53,677 nucleotides of DNA, from the NCBI GenBank assembly GCA_947649875.1, contig CANSTH010000004.1:1-53677 (forward strand), in the 5' to 3' direction. Numbering within the stretch: the stretch's first letter is position 1; the number at the start of each line of letters is the position of its first letter. Positions 1 to 15,000 of the stretch are shown here, one piece after another. This DNA is from an uncultured Parvibacter sp. GTDB taxonomy: Bacteria; Actinomycetota; Coriobacteriia; Coriobacteriales; Eggerthellaceae. The notes beneath the pieces were generated by a model. That model saw only the letters and a program-made list of their open reading frames with translations, was not told the DNA's origin and made no database searches. The position numbers and the translations under genes are program-made.

Positions 1-1
1 C

Positions 2-3000
2 ACCTCCGATGCGGCCGACACGGAAGGCCAGTGGCTGGCAGGCCAGCTGCCCACCGCCTTCGTAGACGACCACGACAATTACTACCTGGCTGCTTATCAG
101 GCAGAGCTGGCCAACCTCTACGGCGAGCACAGCAATGCCATCGATGACACTAACAACAGCTGGCTGCTCACTCGCTACCACGAGAACGATGCCGACGGCA
201 CCGTGACTGTGGAAGACGTGAACGGCAGCGCCACTGTGATGGGCGACTCCGATGTGCGCGTGGAGAGCTTCGACGAGGCCACCACCGGCGTGGCGGGCGG
301 CATGATCATCGCCAACCGCGTGAACACCCATACCACCCATGAGGGCACCACGGTGGAGAGCACCGGCGTGGCCTCCGACGGCACCGCACTGGACGCCACC
401 GATTGGCAGCCGCAGACCACCCGCAACCATGAGGGCCTTACCATTTTGGCCCACCAGGTGGCCATGCCGGCTGACTTGGCCGATGATGCCACCGATGAGC
501 AGAAGGCCGCCTACGAGAGCGCCAAGCGCGCCTTCGAGGCCAACCCCGACGCCCACATCACCTTGCCCGCCGGCAAGGGCCAGGGCCAGACGGAGGAAAC
601 CTACGACTGGATTCTGGAAAACGTCATCGAGGCCACCCCGGTCGAGGGCGACGGCGAGGCCGCTATCAACACCTACGCCTATCCGCTTGTGGCTGCCGAG
701 GCCGGCGATGTGGGCCAGGTTGAGGCGCCGCGTCAGAGCATCTCCGGCATCATCTGGGACGACCTGGACAACGACGGCATCCGCGACCTGTTCACCAAGC
801 GTCAGGTTATGGAAACCCAGTGGGATGCTACCGGTACCATTGCCACCCAAGTGCCGAAGTACGAAGCCGATGGCGTGACTCCCGTCATGGAGACCGTGCC
901 CGGCGAGCCCGGCATCGAGGGCATCGCCATCGCGCTGGAGCGCTACTACGTAGTGGTCAGCCAGGAGGCGGACGGCTCCTACGCCATGGCCACCGACGGT
1001 GCTTGGACGCTGGACACCAGCTGGGCCGACGATGCCAGCTTCACCAATTACAACAACGACGCCACCAATGGCCTTACCAAGACCATCGGCGCTGACCCCT
1101 TCGCTCGCACCACCACTACCGATGCGGACGGCAACTTCTCCTTCGACCACCTGCCCAGCCATGCGTGGGTGACCGTGGGCGAGGGCGATGCCGCTCATAC
1201 CGAGCTGCGGGTGTACGGTTATCGCACCCGCGTGATCGACAGCAGCCTGTGGGATCGCAGCCTGACCGTGGCCAAGTACCTCCAGGGCACCACCACCGCC
1301 ACCGATGGCGACGGCAAGGTGTACGAGGCCTACGAGGTGGATTCCGACCTCATCTACAACAGCGGCTACCTGATGGCCGACGGCGAGTACGCGGTGCTGC
1401 TGAACACCATCACCGAGGAAAGCCCGCGCACCAACCATGTGAAGCTGCTGGCCTCCGGCAATGCCGGCCAGAACCTGGTGGACCGCAATGGCGGCATCCC
1501 GGCTGCTGTGGCCAGCCGCTATGGTGCCAGCCTGGTGGACACCGTGGCCGCCACTGGCCTGCCCACCGCCTATGCGCCGCTGTACGACCGCGTGGCCAAC
1601 TACGAAGGCAACGCCGCCAACGGCAGCCGCAGCTATCTGGTGGCGGATCGCAGCGAAGGCGACGTGCCCACTTACTATTATGTATACGACCTTGGCCTGG
1701 GCGCCAACCGCACCGCCAACGACGGCGGCATGCGCCAGCCGGCCCAAAGCTCCATCGCCGGCCAGGTGTTCAACGATGCCGACTACGACGGCACCACCAA
1801 GCACACCGAGACCGATGACGAGGGCAACAGTGTGGTGACTGCCGATGCCGGGTTCGCCGGCAAGAAGGTGCTGCTGAAGCAGTGGTACTTCGTGCCCGCC
1901 ACCGTGGACGGCTGGAACGAGATGGCCGTCGAGGCGGCCGCCAACGGCGCTGGCGTGCTGTGGGTGGCGGCCGATGGCTCTACCACCGACAACGCTGCCA
2001 CCATCGATATGGCCACCGCCCAGGGCGCTTGGATCCAGAACATCGTGTTCGGCCATGACTACTACACCAAGGCCGCCAACACCGATCTCACCCCGGCGGA
2101 CGCCGCGGTGTCCAGCCGCCAGTTCGTTATCAACAATGCCACCTACGACAGCAGCTTCGGCGGCGTGTGGGTGCTCACCGATGCGGACGACGCCACCGAT
2201 CCCGCCAACATCAAGGTGGCGGGCAACTACCTGTTCGACCATCTGCCCAGCCGCTTCGTGGAGGAGCGCAAGGTGGATGAGGACGGCCATGTGGGCTTCG
2301 CCACTGAGTACCTGGCCGGCTACACCGTAGAGGTGTTGGGCAACGACGATTCCGCCGATATGTCCATGAACGGCCTGCCGGTCACTCGCGTGCAGGTGGA
2401 TGCCAACGGCCAGGAGACAACGGCTGCGAGCTTCGCCACCGATGCCATCAACTCTACCGTGGTAAGCGCCCAGCAGAACACCGATAGCCGTTACGAAACC
2501 GGTAACTACCCGGTGCGCTGGAACGAGGCCACCACCCAGGTGGAGCAGACCACTACCATTTCCGAAGAGGGCACGGTGGGCGAGTACCTGTTCACCAAGG
2601 CCACTTTGGACGGCATGATCATTCTGGCCAAGAAGGCCACCACGGCGGCGCTGGATGCAAGCCAAGACCTGGCCGCCAACGGCGCCACCCATGCGGACTA
2701 CACCTACAACGCCACCCGCGATGGCAAGAACGTCTCGTTCGACATCACCGTGGGTCAGGACGAGCTGCGCATGAACGCCGGCTACGGCCTGTTCGGCACC
2801 ACCACCATCAGCGGCAAGATTTGGCAGGACGCCAACTTCGACGGCCTGCTGAACCCTGGCGAGACGCTGCTGGCCGACAAGGGCCTGCGCCTCACCCAGT
2901 GGTACTACGTGCGCGGCGAGGCCGTGGCGAACAACCTGGGCGAGAACGCCATCGAGTACACCGTGCGCACCGCCGATGGTCCCGAGACCCGCTACTTCAA

Positions 3001-6000
3001 GCCCGCCGCCGGCGAGCTGGTGGCCTCCAACGTCATTGACGTGGTGTACGGCGGCGCTACCGACACCAAGGGCACCGTGGTGGGCGCCTGGGTGCAGGTG
3101 CCGCGCAACTCCTACAAGCTGGAGAACGCCACCACTGCGAACAACAGCTTCGGTTACTTCGCCGACACCGCCGTCACCGATGCGAACGGCGTGTACAACT
3201 TCAGTGGCCTGAACAGCTTCGTGTACGTGGAGCGCGAGGGCACCGGTGCTGCTGCCACCACTACCGTGTACCAGCCCGGCACCAAGACCGTGGGCAACAT
3301 CGCCACGGCCGACAACTACGCGCCGCTGGAGAACAAAGACAACGTGACCACCGACAAACTGTACCTGGCCAGCTACCGCATCACGCTGGACGAGGTGGCG
3401 CCGGTGTTCAGCCTCACCACGCTGCATGTGGGCATCAACGTCTCCAACGACGAATTCACCACTACCACCGACGCCAACGGCGTGAAGCACACCACGGTGG
3501 AGCACAAGACCACCAACCCGAGTGGCGCCGATGTGGCTGTTTCGCCTGAGATGGGAGCCGGCACGGCTGGCGACACCGGCCACACCGCTCGCGAGGATGC
3601 TCTTACCAACGCTGCGGCCGATACGTACGTGGATCCGGCCGAGGCTCGCGAGGATCTGGACTCTGATGTCATCCGCACCGAGGACGGCACCATCCAGATG
3701 CGCGAGGAGTTCTTCGACCAGGTGAACGAGATGTGGCGCACCGACGGCTACGTGATCGTGGCCGACCATGAGGTGGCGGGCGACGGTCACCGCTACAGGC
3801 AGGCCTATGGCAGCAATGGCACCGGTGTCATCAACTACGATGTACCCGATCCGATGGGCAGCCAGCGCGGCGGCAACGCCGGCCTGGTGGCGGTGCCGCG
3901 CAGCTCCATCACCGGCATGGTGTGGAACGATGGCCAGCTGGGCTACGGCAACGCCGCCACCTACAACGGCAAGCGCGACGAGGGCGAGCAGGGCATCCCC
4001 GACCAGGTGGTGTACCTCACCCAATGGTACTGGGTGCCCGACGAGTCCACTGCCGATCCGGCCGATGGCCAATGGGTGCAAAACACCCAGTTCGGTCGCG
4101 ACCGCTACACCTCCAACCGCGACGGCGCTTACCAGACCGCCGGCGCCGAGGCCCTGGTGAAGGCGGGCGACACTAAGATGGTGAATGGTGCGCCGGTGGT
4201 TGAGCCGCTGACCCCCATCCTGTACAACGGCAACACTATGGAGCCGCTGAGCTACGTGTACGCCGATGCGGACGGCAACCAGGTGGACGCCAAGGGCAAC
4301 CTGCTGGCGGACGGCGCTGGCATGACCCTGGTTGAGGGCGTGCTGGCCACCACCACTGGAAATCTGTACACGAAGGACGTGGCCGGCGAGGACGGCACCC
4401 TGGTGCCCACCGAGATGCACGACCAGCTGGGCCTGTACCACTTCGCCAACCTGCCCACCGCTTACGTGGACGACAACGACAACCACTACCTGGCCGCCTA
4501 CCGGGTGGAGCTGGCCGATGTGCGCCACACCGCCAACGATGACGGCACCGACAACCAGTGGCTGCTCACCCGCTACCATGTGGCGCCGGCCGATGGTGCC
4601 ACCGACGATGAGAAGCTGGCGCTGATCGATGCCGACTCCGATTCCAACTATGTCACCGACCTTGGGCCCGCTGGCGGCATCAAGATCAAGCAGCTGTACC
4701 TGAACGACGTGAACAGCGCCGGCACCGTGGACGTGGACGCCCGCACCGAGACCCGTGCCAACGATGGCCAGATCATCCTGGCTGCCCGCAGCAACGATGC
4801 CTCTGCCACTGCCAACAACGGGCCTCACGTGCTGGTGGAGGGTGCCTCCGATGCCAAGCCGCTGGGCGAGGCCATGGACACCACCAACGAGGTTATCTAC
4901 AACTGGACCGAAACCGCCAAACTGGCCGACGGCACTCCCGGCGTGCTGGGCGGCAGCGTGGGCGAAGTGAAGGCCCCGGTGCAGAAGATCACCGGCCGCA
5001 TCTGGTTCGACGACGACAACGACGGCCTGCTGAACGAGGCCGCCACCGATACGGACGTCGGCACCGGCGCCGACACCATGGCCGCTGGCATGCAGCTGAC
5101 GCTGGAGCGCTACTTCACCATCGTGGACACGCAAGTGGAAGACGCCACCGTGCCCACCACCTGGCAGCGCGACGATGAGTGGGATGCCGCCACCTTTGGT
5201 GCCAAGAGCGCTTGGCTGGCCGACGCGAACGCATGGGCCGCCTACGACGCCGATCCCACCGCCACCCTGGGTGACGCGGCGGCTCACGCCAAGGCCACCG
5301 ACACCGCGGCGGCTGCCGGCATGGGCGACGGCGTGGCCCGCACCGTGACCACCGATGAGAACGGCGTCTTCGCCTTCGAGAATCTGAAGACCCAAGAGTG
5401 GGTGGAAATCGACGGCAAGCAGACGCTGGTCATCTACGGCTACAAGGTGCGTATGACTGACAACCGCTTCTGGAACCGCTACTACGGCGCTGCCAAGTTG
5501 CGGGTAAGCGGCCAGACCGATGCCAAATACACCTATGACTCCGACCTCATCTACGAGGACGGCTACCTGATGGCTGCCGATGAGTACGATGTGCTGCTGC
5601 AGCTGGCAGACGCCAACTGCACGCCGGTGTCCAACAAGAAGACCGGCGCCGGCAGCGGCAACGCCAACATCGAGGCCGATGAGGCCACTACCGGCCCGAA
5701 CGAGACCGGCTTCGACGCCGATGCGTTTGCAGCTGAAGTGAATGCTGCCACCCGTGTCTACGACCTGGCGTGGGGCATCGATCGCGTGTCCAACGACGGC
5801 GGCCTGCGCAAGCCGCAACTGCAGTCCATCTCCGGCCTGCTGTGGCAAGATGCCTCCGGCACCATGCAGGGCCTGAATACCGCTTCCGACTACAACGGCA
5901 AGCTGGACGACGGCGAGAAGGGCCTAGCGGGCAAGCAGGTTATCCTGAAGCAATGGTTCTACGTGCCTGCCACCGCCGCTGGCTTCAACGCTGCCGTGGC

Positions 6001-9000
6001 GGCTGCCGAGGCGCAAGACCCGGCCGCTGCCATCTTGTGGCTGGACAACAGCGAGACGCTGGGCACCACCCGCCCCGACGCCGATGATCTGTTGGGCGCT
6101 TGGATCCAGAACACCTACTTCGGCAACGACAACTACGTGCGGGCTTCCGCCAACGCGGCCGATGGCGCCGGCGCCACCCTTACCGTGGTGCCCGACTCCG
6201 AGTACCTGCCCGCTTACGGCGGCATTGCGGTGCTCACCGGCAGCGTGGTGAAGACTCCCGTGATGGATCCGAACGATCCCACCCAGCAGCTGGTGCAAGA
6301 CGGTGTGCCGCAATTCACCTACGACGACAGCAAGCTGGGCCAGTACCTGTTCGACAAGTTGCCCACTCGTTACGTGGCGCCGTACCAGCCTGGTACGGTG
6401 GGCGGCGCTGCCTACGTGGCCGGCGCCGAGTACCTAGCGGGCTACACCGTAGAGGTGCTGGGCACCGAAGACGCTACCGCCACCAACGGCAAGGCGGTGG
6501 AGGGCCTGCCTGCTAGCTTGAAGCAGCAGGTGAACCAGCCGGTGGCCGCCGACCGCGGCTCCAACGCCCTGTCCACGGTGAACTCCGGCGCCAATCTGGC
6601 GGCGCAGCTGCCCTACAGCGATGGCAACTACGGCCTGCGCTGGAACGACACCACCGCTCAGGATGCATGGGCCGACGGCGAGGGCACCAACCGCAAGCAC
6701 ACCCTTAACGGCTTCATCCTGCTGGCCGGGGTAGCCCAGGTTGACGATACTGCCAATGGCATCTTCGCCAGCCCCCACTACAGTGTTGTTTCCGGCACGA
6801 CCACCAACCGTGGCGATGCCAATACGGAAGTGACATTCGATTGGAACCTGGGCCGCGACGAGCAGTACCTGGACGGCGGCTTCGGCGCCTACGGCCTGGG
6901 CAGCTTGACTGGCTTCGTGTTCCAAGACAAGAACGTGGACGGTTTCTACAACAATCCCACCCAGCCCATCACCCCCACCGACAAGGCGGACGTGGCGCTC
7001 TCTGGCATCAGCCTGCAAATCCAGCAGTGGTTCTTCGTGCCCGACGTACAAGACGCTGATGACAACTGGATGGAGAACCCGCTGGTGGCTCAGCTGGAGG
7101 CGGCCGGCTACGTTGATACTACCTACAACGGCGATGGCACCTACAACGCCAAGAAGCTGGATTCCTCCGACATCGATCGCATCACTGCGGGCGCTGCCGG
7201 CACCGGCACTGCCGAGGCGCGGGTATTTGGCGCCGATCGCGGCGTGTGGGTGAAGTCCAAGAGCTTCCGCTACGTGAATACCAACTACGTGGCGCCCGCC
7301 GATGACGACACCGCCGGCGGCACGGGCGACGGCACCGAGACCGCCTCGCTGGTGGCCGCGGGCACCTTGAGCCTGGCCGGCCTGCCGCTGTACGCGGCCG
7401 CTGCAAGCGAAACCGACCCGAAGACCAGTACCAAGGTGTTCAACCTGCCCACCGGCACCACCTCTGATGCAAATGGCAACTATCGCTTCGACGAGCTGCC
7501 CACCTTCGTGTACGTGGACAACGTGGTGCGCGAGGCCGACAAGGACAACGCGGCCGCCGTGGCCAGCTTGGGCGACGTTCAGGCCTACTTCGGCAGCTTC
7601 GACGAAACCGGCAAGGCCACTGACGGTACCCTCACCCATGTGTACGCTTCCGCTTACGAGGCGCAGCAAGTGACCAACGACCGCGTGTTCATGACTGGCT
7701 ATCGGGTGCAGCTGGACGAGGTGGAGCCCAACTACGCCATCACCTTCCCCAGCCAGGGCGTGGTGGCCGCCACCAACAAGGCGGGCGACATCGACAACGA
7801 CTCCGACGCCATCCGCGGCGCCGGCAACGTGGTGAACCTGGTAGAGGAGATGGACGGCGAGGCCTACGCGCATCGCGGCAAGAACTACAACGGCGTGGAG
7901 CACCGTATGGACGGCTACTCCATTGTTGCGGCCGAGCTGCGGCTGGGCGCCGACGGCCACACCTCCACCGCCAATACTGCTATGGACGCCACACTGAACA
8001 GCGCGCCTGTGGCCAATGCCACTGTGGCAGCCGACAGCTCGCTGGCGGGTCAGTACCGCACTCAGGACATCTCCGGCACTGCCGTGTTCTACAACGGCAA
8101 GGCCTACGATGTGCCGCGTCCCGCCCCGGCCGCTGTGAAGAGCGGTGACGTGGGTCTGGTGGAACTGCTGAAGAGCAAGATCACCGGCCGCGTGTGGGAC
8201 GACTCCTACAACTACGACGGCCTGCAGGCCACCAAGACTGAAGGGGAGGGCGCTTCCGCCAAGCGCGTGCTTGACGAGGCGGCCGAGCCCGGCATCCCGA
8301 ACGAGGAGATGCGCCTCACCCAGTGGATCTACGTGAAGCCCGCCAAGTGGGTGGCCTTCGCCGAGAACCACAGCGACCTGGTGGACGCCATGCAGGCAGA
8401 TGCCAAGCTGTGGGCCGAGATCTCCGGAAGTTTCGAGTACGACGGCGACGACAACCTGATCACCGAGAAGGAAATCGACGGCGAAACCGTCACCAGCGCC
8501 TACGGCTTCATCACCAAGGGCGTGTGGGTGCGCAACATCCGCTTCGGCGAGGACCGCTACACTGCCCTTACCACTGGCACTGCTCCGGCGCTGCTGCATA
8601 AGCCCTACATGACCGGCAGCCGTTACCTGGGCAATGGCGTGGTGGCCGTGGATACCTCCGCGGGCGCTTTGAACGCAACCACCAATGTGCTGGAGGGCGC
8701 TGGCATCTACACCTTCGACAAGCTGCCCACCGTCTCCGTGGTGCAAAACGCTGATTACGACGAGTTCTACCTGGCCGCCTACCGGGTGGAGATTCCCGCC
8801 ATGGAGAACACCGCCGCCCTGAACAACAGCGGTCATATGACCGACGGCGAGAACGACACCTGGCTGCTCACCCGCAGCCGCACCTACGGCGACGACCCCG
8901 CCAACTTGCCCAGCACGGTTACCCCGGCTGCCGACATCATGTTCGACTCCGACGTGACCAGCCTGGCCGACAGCAACATCGGCGTGGCCGGCGGCTACAT

Positions 9001-12000
9001 CGTGGCCCAGCAGCAGGGCATCGCTGCCGATGCTGGCAAAGAGACCCTCACCCGTCAGCTGAACGGGCAGATCATCCTGTCCCAGAAGCTGGTCCAGGGC
9101 GAGCCGGGCAACTCCAATACCACCGAGGACGTGGACAACACCAACAACATGGCCGACGTCACCGACAAGTACGACTGGATGAAGGAAGCTGCCGAGGGCC
9201 TGGAGAGCGGCTTTGCCGGCGGCGATGTGGGCGAGGTGCGGCCTCCCTACACCTCCATCTCCGGCATCGTGTGGCTGGATTCCAATAACAATGGCATGCG
9301 CGATGCGGTTTCCGGCACCGATGAGGTGGCTCCCGAGCCGGTGCAGGTGTCGCTGGAGCGCTACTACTACGATGCGGCCGCTGTGAACGATGACGGCACT
9401 ACCGGCAAGTGGGTATGGGACACCCAGTGGGCCGACGAGTACCCCGCCCAGTATGGCGATAAGTACCGTCCCTACAACGCCACCGCATCTACGGCGTCCG
9501 GCGCCGCCCGCAACCAGATGTTCCCCGGCGTGGGCAAGAACTGGGTGGACGAAACCCTGGGCACTGCCAATGAGGACCACAACAACTGGACCTTTAAGCC
9601 GATGGATTACGCCAACACCCTCACTGACGCCAACGGCCAGTTCACCTTCAGCAACCTGAAGTCTTCCGACATGCGGGTGCTGGTGGAAGGCGAGGAGCCG
9701 GTGCGCGTGGTGTACGGCTACAAGTTGCGCATCTCCGACGAGAAGTTCCGCAGCCGCAACCTGCTGGCCGCTAACTGGCGGGTAGACGAGGCCCAGCCCA
9801 ACTACACCATCGACTCCGACCTGGATTACAAGACCGGCTACCTGATGGCCGAGGGCGAGTACGCCGTGCTGCTGAACGTGGCCGACAATGAGGATTACCT
9901 GAACAACGCCAATCTGAACAGCGACAGCATCGTGAACGCCAAGGGCGAGAGCACCAAGCTGCGCTACGTGTCGCAGGTGTCCAACCTGTCCGATGCCGCG
10001 GGCACCTACGCCAACTCTTACCGTGCGGCGGGCAATTCCTATAACAAGGCCCAGAACGAGAAGGACATCTACGGCCGCAAGCCCGTTGTGAGCCTGGTGG
10101 ACGCTTCCACCCCGGTTACTGCCGGCAAGCCGGCAAACGAGATAGCCGCCGATCCGTTCAGCGTAGAGCTGCTGGCCGCCAATGGCGCCGTGGTGGATGT
10201 GCTTACCAAGGCTTCCACGCTGGCGGGCGCCTACTTGGCCGATAGCTACAAGGCCACGCTTGACCAGGCGGCCAAGGCGGCGGCTGACGGCAGCGATATC
10301 AACCCGCTGCTGGTATACGACCTGGCGAAGGGCGCGAACCGTCGCCACAGCGATGCCGGCTTCATGGAGATTCCCACCCAGACCATCTCCGGTTACGTGT
10401 GGGCCGACGCCGATTACGACGGCATCGCCCATGCGAACAACGCTAACGAGGCGCTGGTGGATTACGACGATGCCAGCACAGTGCGGTTCTCCATCGACGG
10501 CACCGGCTACAACGAGCACGGCCTGGTGGGCAAGACCGTTACCCTGAAGCAATGGTACTTCGTGCCTGCCAATGGCAACGGCGAGGCGTCCGAGGACAGC
10601 ATTACCGGTTACGCCGGCGGCAACGGCGGCCAGTGGATCCTGAACACGGTCACCACCGTGACCGGCGAGGGCGACGATGCCACTGCCACCACTTCCGATG
10701 CCGTGTTCGTCACCAACACGCTGGCTGGCGATGGCGCCAACTACTCCGACGGCTATTACGAGTTCAAGAACCTGCCCATCTACATTGCCGTCGACGGCGT
10801 GGAGCGGCTAGCGGGCTACACGGTGGAGGTGCTGGGCGGCACCCAGGCCAGCGCGGCCGACAACCTGGCCAACCAGCTGGGCGACTTCAACAACGTGACT
10901 ACTCCCGAAGGCTTCGAGGCGGGCGCGGTGAACTTCCCCGTGACCAAGATCGAAGCGGCCGATGCCCTGTACGCCTCTACGGCGCGCACCGTGGGCACCA
11001 CGCTGCTGGGCCAAGCGGCCGATGCGGCCAACAACCTGGCGGATGTCACGTACAACAAGTTCAACGCTGCCGGCGTCTTGCAGCCGCAGCGCGTGTACGA
11101 CGAGGGCAACTACCCGCTTCTGTGGAACAACCTCACCGGTCAGGCCAAGAAGACCGACGGCTCCGACGAGCTGGTGGGCACTGCCGACACCTCGGCAACC
11201 CTGAACACCTCCAACTCCACGCTGGACGGCATGATCATTCTGGCCGGCAACGTGACTGCCTACACCCAGGACGACAACTACCAGGTGGTGCAGCGGCGCG
11301 CCATGGTGGATGCCAGCGGCAACATCGTGTACGGCACCGTGGCCTTCGACATGGCCACCGGCCGCAGCGAGAATCGCGCAAGCGCCGGCTACGGCTACTT
11401 CGGCACCTCCGCCATCGAGGGCGTGGTGTGGCGCGACGGCGACTTCGACGGCCTGCTGAAGACTATGGGCCACGGCGCCGATCAGCTGCTGAACAACGTA
11501 ACGGTCGAGCTCACCCAGTGGTACTACCTGGAGGGCAGCCTTGCCACCAATGTGGATGGCGCCAAGGTGTTCACGTCCAACGAGGTGAAGGCCAACGATG
11601 GCACAGTGCTACGTCACAGCGGCACCTTCGCCGTGAACGTGAAGGACACCAGCGTGCTGCCCGCCGTTTGGGTGGACGATCTGGAGAATATCGAAGTGGT
11701 GTACGGCGCCGACGGCACCACCGTGGTGGGTGCTTGGATCCGCAACGCCAACTTCGGCGACAAGGTATATGGCACCGACGATCCGGACACCGCGGACGTG
11801 GACGAGAGCACGGTGGCCGCCGGCTACGCGGGCAAGAAGGTCACCAAGACCGTCATGCCCGCCGTATTCGACACCAACCCCGACAGCACCGCCCCAGGCG
11901 CTCAAAGCTGGAACTACCGCTTCGACGAGCTGATGCCCTATGTGGCCTTCGAGGCCGACGGCGCCGATGGCACCCTGGGCGCGCCGCTGGCTGCCAGCCA

Positions 12001-15000
12001 AGAGCAACTGTCCGGCCTGGCCAATGCTTCGTCCGACTTCCTGGCGCCGGCCGCCTATCGGGTGACGGTGCCCAACCTGCCCGACAAGCACGTACTGACC
12101 GCCTACCATGTGAACGATCCGGCCAACACCACCGAGAACGACTCCGATGCCAAGCGCGATCTGAAGCGCCTGGATGCCAAGGGCGATGGCACGGTGACCA
12201 GCTATCCGCAGTTCACTGCTGCCAATAGCGCCGTGCAGCCGGATGGCAGCTATGCCGAAACCACCGGCTTCATCCTGCTGGCCAACAGCGGCACCGCCGC
12301 CGATGTCAGCTACGGTGCCACCAGCTTCGACGCCACGCCTTATAACGCCAGCTTCGGCGGCGTGGCCTACGACCTGGCCAACCAGGTGGCCAAGCGCCGC
12401 CAGGTGAACACCGGCGTGTACAAGATTCCCGCCTCCACCGTGACTGGTGTGGTGTGGGACGACACCGAGAAGAACGAGAACACCGCCGCCAACGGCAAGC
12501 GCGATGAGAGCGAAGAGGGGCTGGCAGGCCAGCAGGTGCTGCTCACCCAGTGGTACTACGCCGATGCGGATGTGACGCTGGCGGATGGCACCCAGGTGCA
12601 AGCGGGCCAGTGGTACCAGTCCGATGCCTTCGGCAGCGAGTGGCTGACCACCTACGAGGTGCCCGCCGTTGTGGTGAACCCGGGCGACCCGGCCACCAAG
12701 CGCGTGCCGGTGGTTACCGGCGGCACCTCTGTGGCCGACAAGGCGGGCAACTTCTCCGCTGTGGCCACCGATACCTACGACGGTGCTGCAACTATCGTAT
12801 ACAACAACTACACGGGCGACGTGCTGGGCACTGCCGCTACCGCCGAGGCCGGCCAGGCCATGGCCGATGAGGCGGCTGCCAAGCTGCCCGAGGGTTCGCC
12901 GGTCACCTACACGGTGGTCACCCCCGACAAGGGCCGCTACGTGTTCGACAACCTGCCCACCGCCGTGGCTCGCACCGACGAGAACGGCAAGGACATCTAC
13001 TTCCTGGCCGGCTACAAGGTAGAGCTGGCCCAGACGAACGACACCACCGCCGATGGTTCCGACCCGTGGCACCTCACCTCCCTCTATCAGGGCACTGATG
13101 CCACCATCGACACCACCGATGCGGCAGGCACTGCTGGCGAGAACAAGACCGCCGAAGAGCGCACTGTTACCCAGGAAGAGTCCACTGCCAACGCCACCGA
13201 CAAGGCGGCTGCGGCGGGCATCGCGGGCGACTATCGCATCGTGAAGCGCTACACCGACGTTGACAACGGCAACGCCGTAACCCAGCGTGGCAACGATGGC
13301 TTGGTGATCCCCTCTACGGTGGTGGACGGCGCCACGGTGGCCAACCCGCTGGCGAAGCTGGATGTGGATGCCGGCAATGCCATGGACACCACCACCGCTG
13401 CCACCTATCGCTGGACGCAACCGCTTGAGTTCGCCGAGGGCGGCGACGTGGGCGAAATCGCCCCGGCTTATGCGGCGATCGCCGGCTATGTGTGGTGCGA
13501 CAACAATTACCGCGACGGTGCTTACAGCCTTACCGCCACAGCGGGCGATGGCTCCAACCCGTTCTATGATCCCTACACCCAAACTCAGGTAGAGCTTGAG
13601 GCGGCCGAGGCCGGCTACCACGATGGCGCCGATGCCAAGACCGTGTACCTGCGCCAGTGGTACTACGTGCCCAATACCGGCGCTGGCTGGGATGCGGCGG
13701 TGCCCACCACCGGCGCTTCCGTGATGTGGGTGAAGGCCGATGGCGTGACTACCAACGACAAGGCGCTGGCCGACGTGGCCACCGCAAAGGGTGCATGGGT
13801 GTCTTCGCCGAAGGTGGCCGGCGGCTACAACAGCAGCCACGTAAACGCCAACTTCGCTTATAAGACCACCACTACCAAGGCCGAGAACACTGCTCGCGGC
13901 ACCAAAGACGGCTACTACGAGTTCACTAACCTGCCGGTGCGCGTGATCGTGGACGGCGTCGAGTATCTGGCTGGCTACACGGTGGCGGTGCTGGGCAACT
14001 GGACGCTCATGAACACCTACGTAGAGGTGGACCACACCGGCGACTACAACATCTTCAACGATCAGACCTACACGGATCCTGAGGGCCATGGCGGCGCCGG
14101 CTATTACTGGAATGCCAATTATCCTGCTACCAACCAGATGGACCAGTGGAACTCCAAGGCCCGCAGTATGGTGCGCAGCGCCCTTACCGGCGTGATTGAT
14201 TCCACCACCCGCTACGGCACCGAGGTGTTCCCGGTGCGGCGTGAGCAGGCTTACAGCTACGATGGCAACATCCACACGCTGGATTCGCTGTTGGTGCTGG
14301 CGGGCTCCACTGCCGCCGACGCCCATACGCTTGCGGACGCCACCGCTACCCAGGCTCCCAGCCAGTACGCGGCTGGCGCCTCGGTGGCCACATCGCCGGT
14401 TGTCAATGGCGGTACCTTCGACCTCACCTTCGCCAAGAGCGAGAAGCGCATGAACGCCGGCTTCCTCGAGCCGCCCAGTGCCCCCATCGTGGGCTACATC
14501 TGGGAGGACGCAAATTACGATGGCATTCGCCAGGAGGGCGAGTATGTAGAAAATGCCGATGGTACCGTGACGCTTAAGTCTGGCGAGCGCGGTATCGAGG
14601 GCGTAGTGGTGAAGATCAGCCGCTACTTCTACAGCCCCACCACTGATGGCACTGGCGCCTGGTTCAAGGTGCCCGGAGCCGACCTGACTGCCATCACCGA
14701 CAAGTACGGCCGTTACGAAACTCAGAAGATGCCCACTAAGATTGCTCTGCTGTACGAAGATGCCGGCGGCGGTGCTCTGGGCAACCTGCTGGGCATGGCC
14801 GACACCTCTGCTGGCAGCGAGGACTTGCCGGCCGGTGTGGTGTCGGAAGAGCGCCTGGCCGGCTACCAGGTGCGCATCGAGAGCCTGCCGGAGGGCGCCA
14901 CCCTGACGCTTCCGCATCAGGGCATTGTCACCGGCGATGGCACCGATGTAACCAAGAACACCTTTACTGTTGAGTCCGACGCCTACCGCACCTCCGCCGG

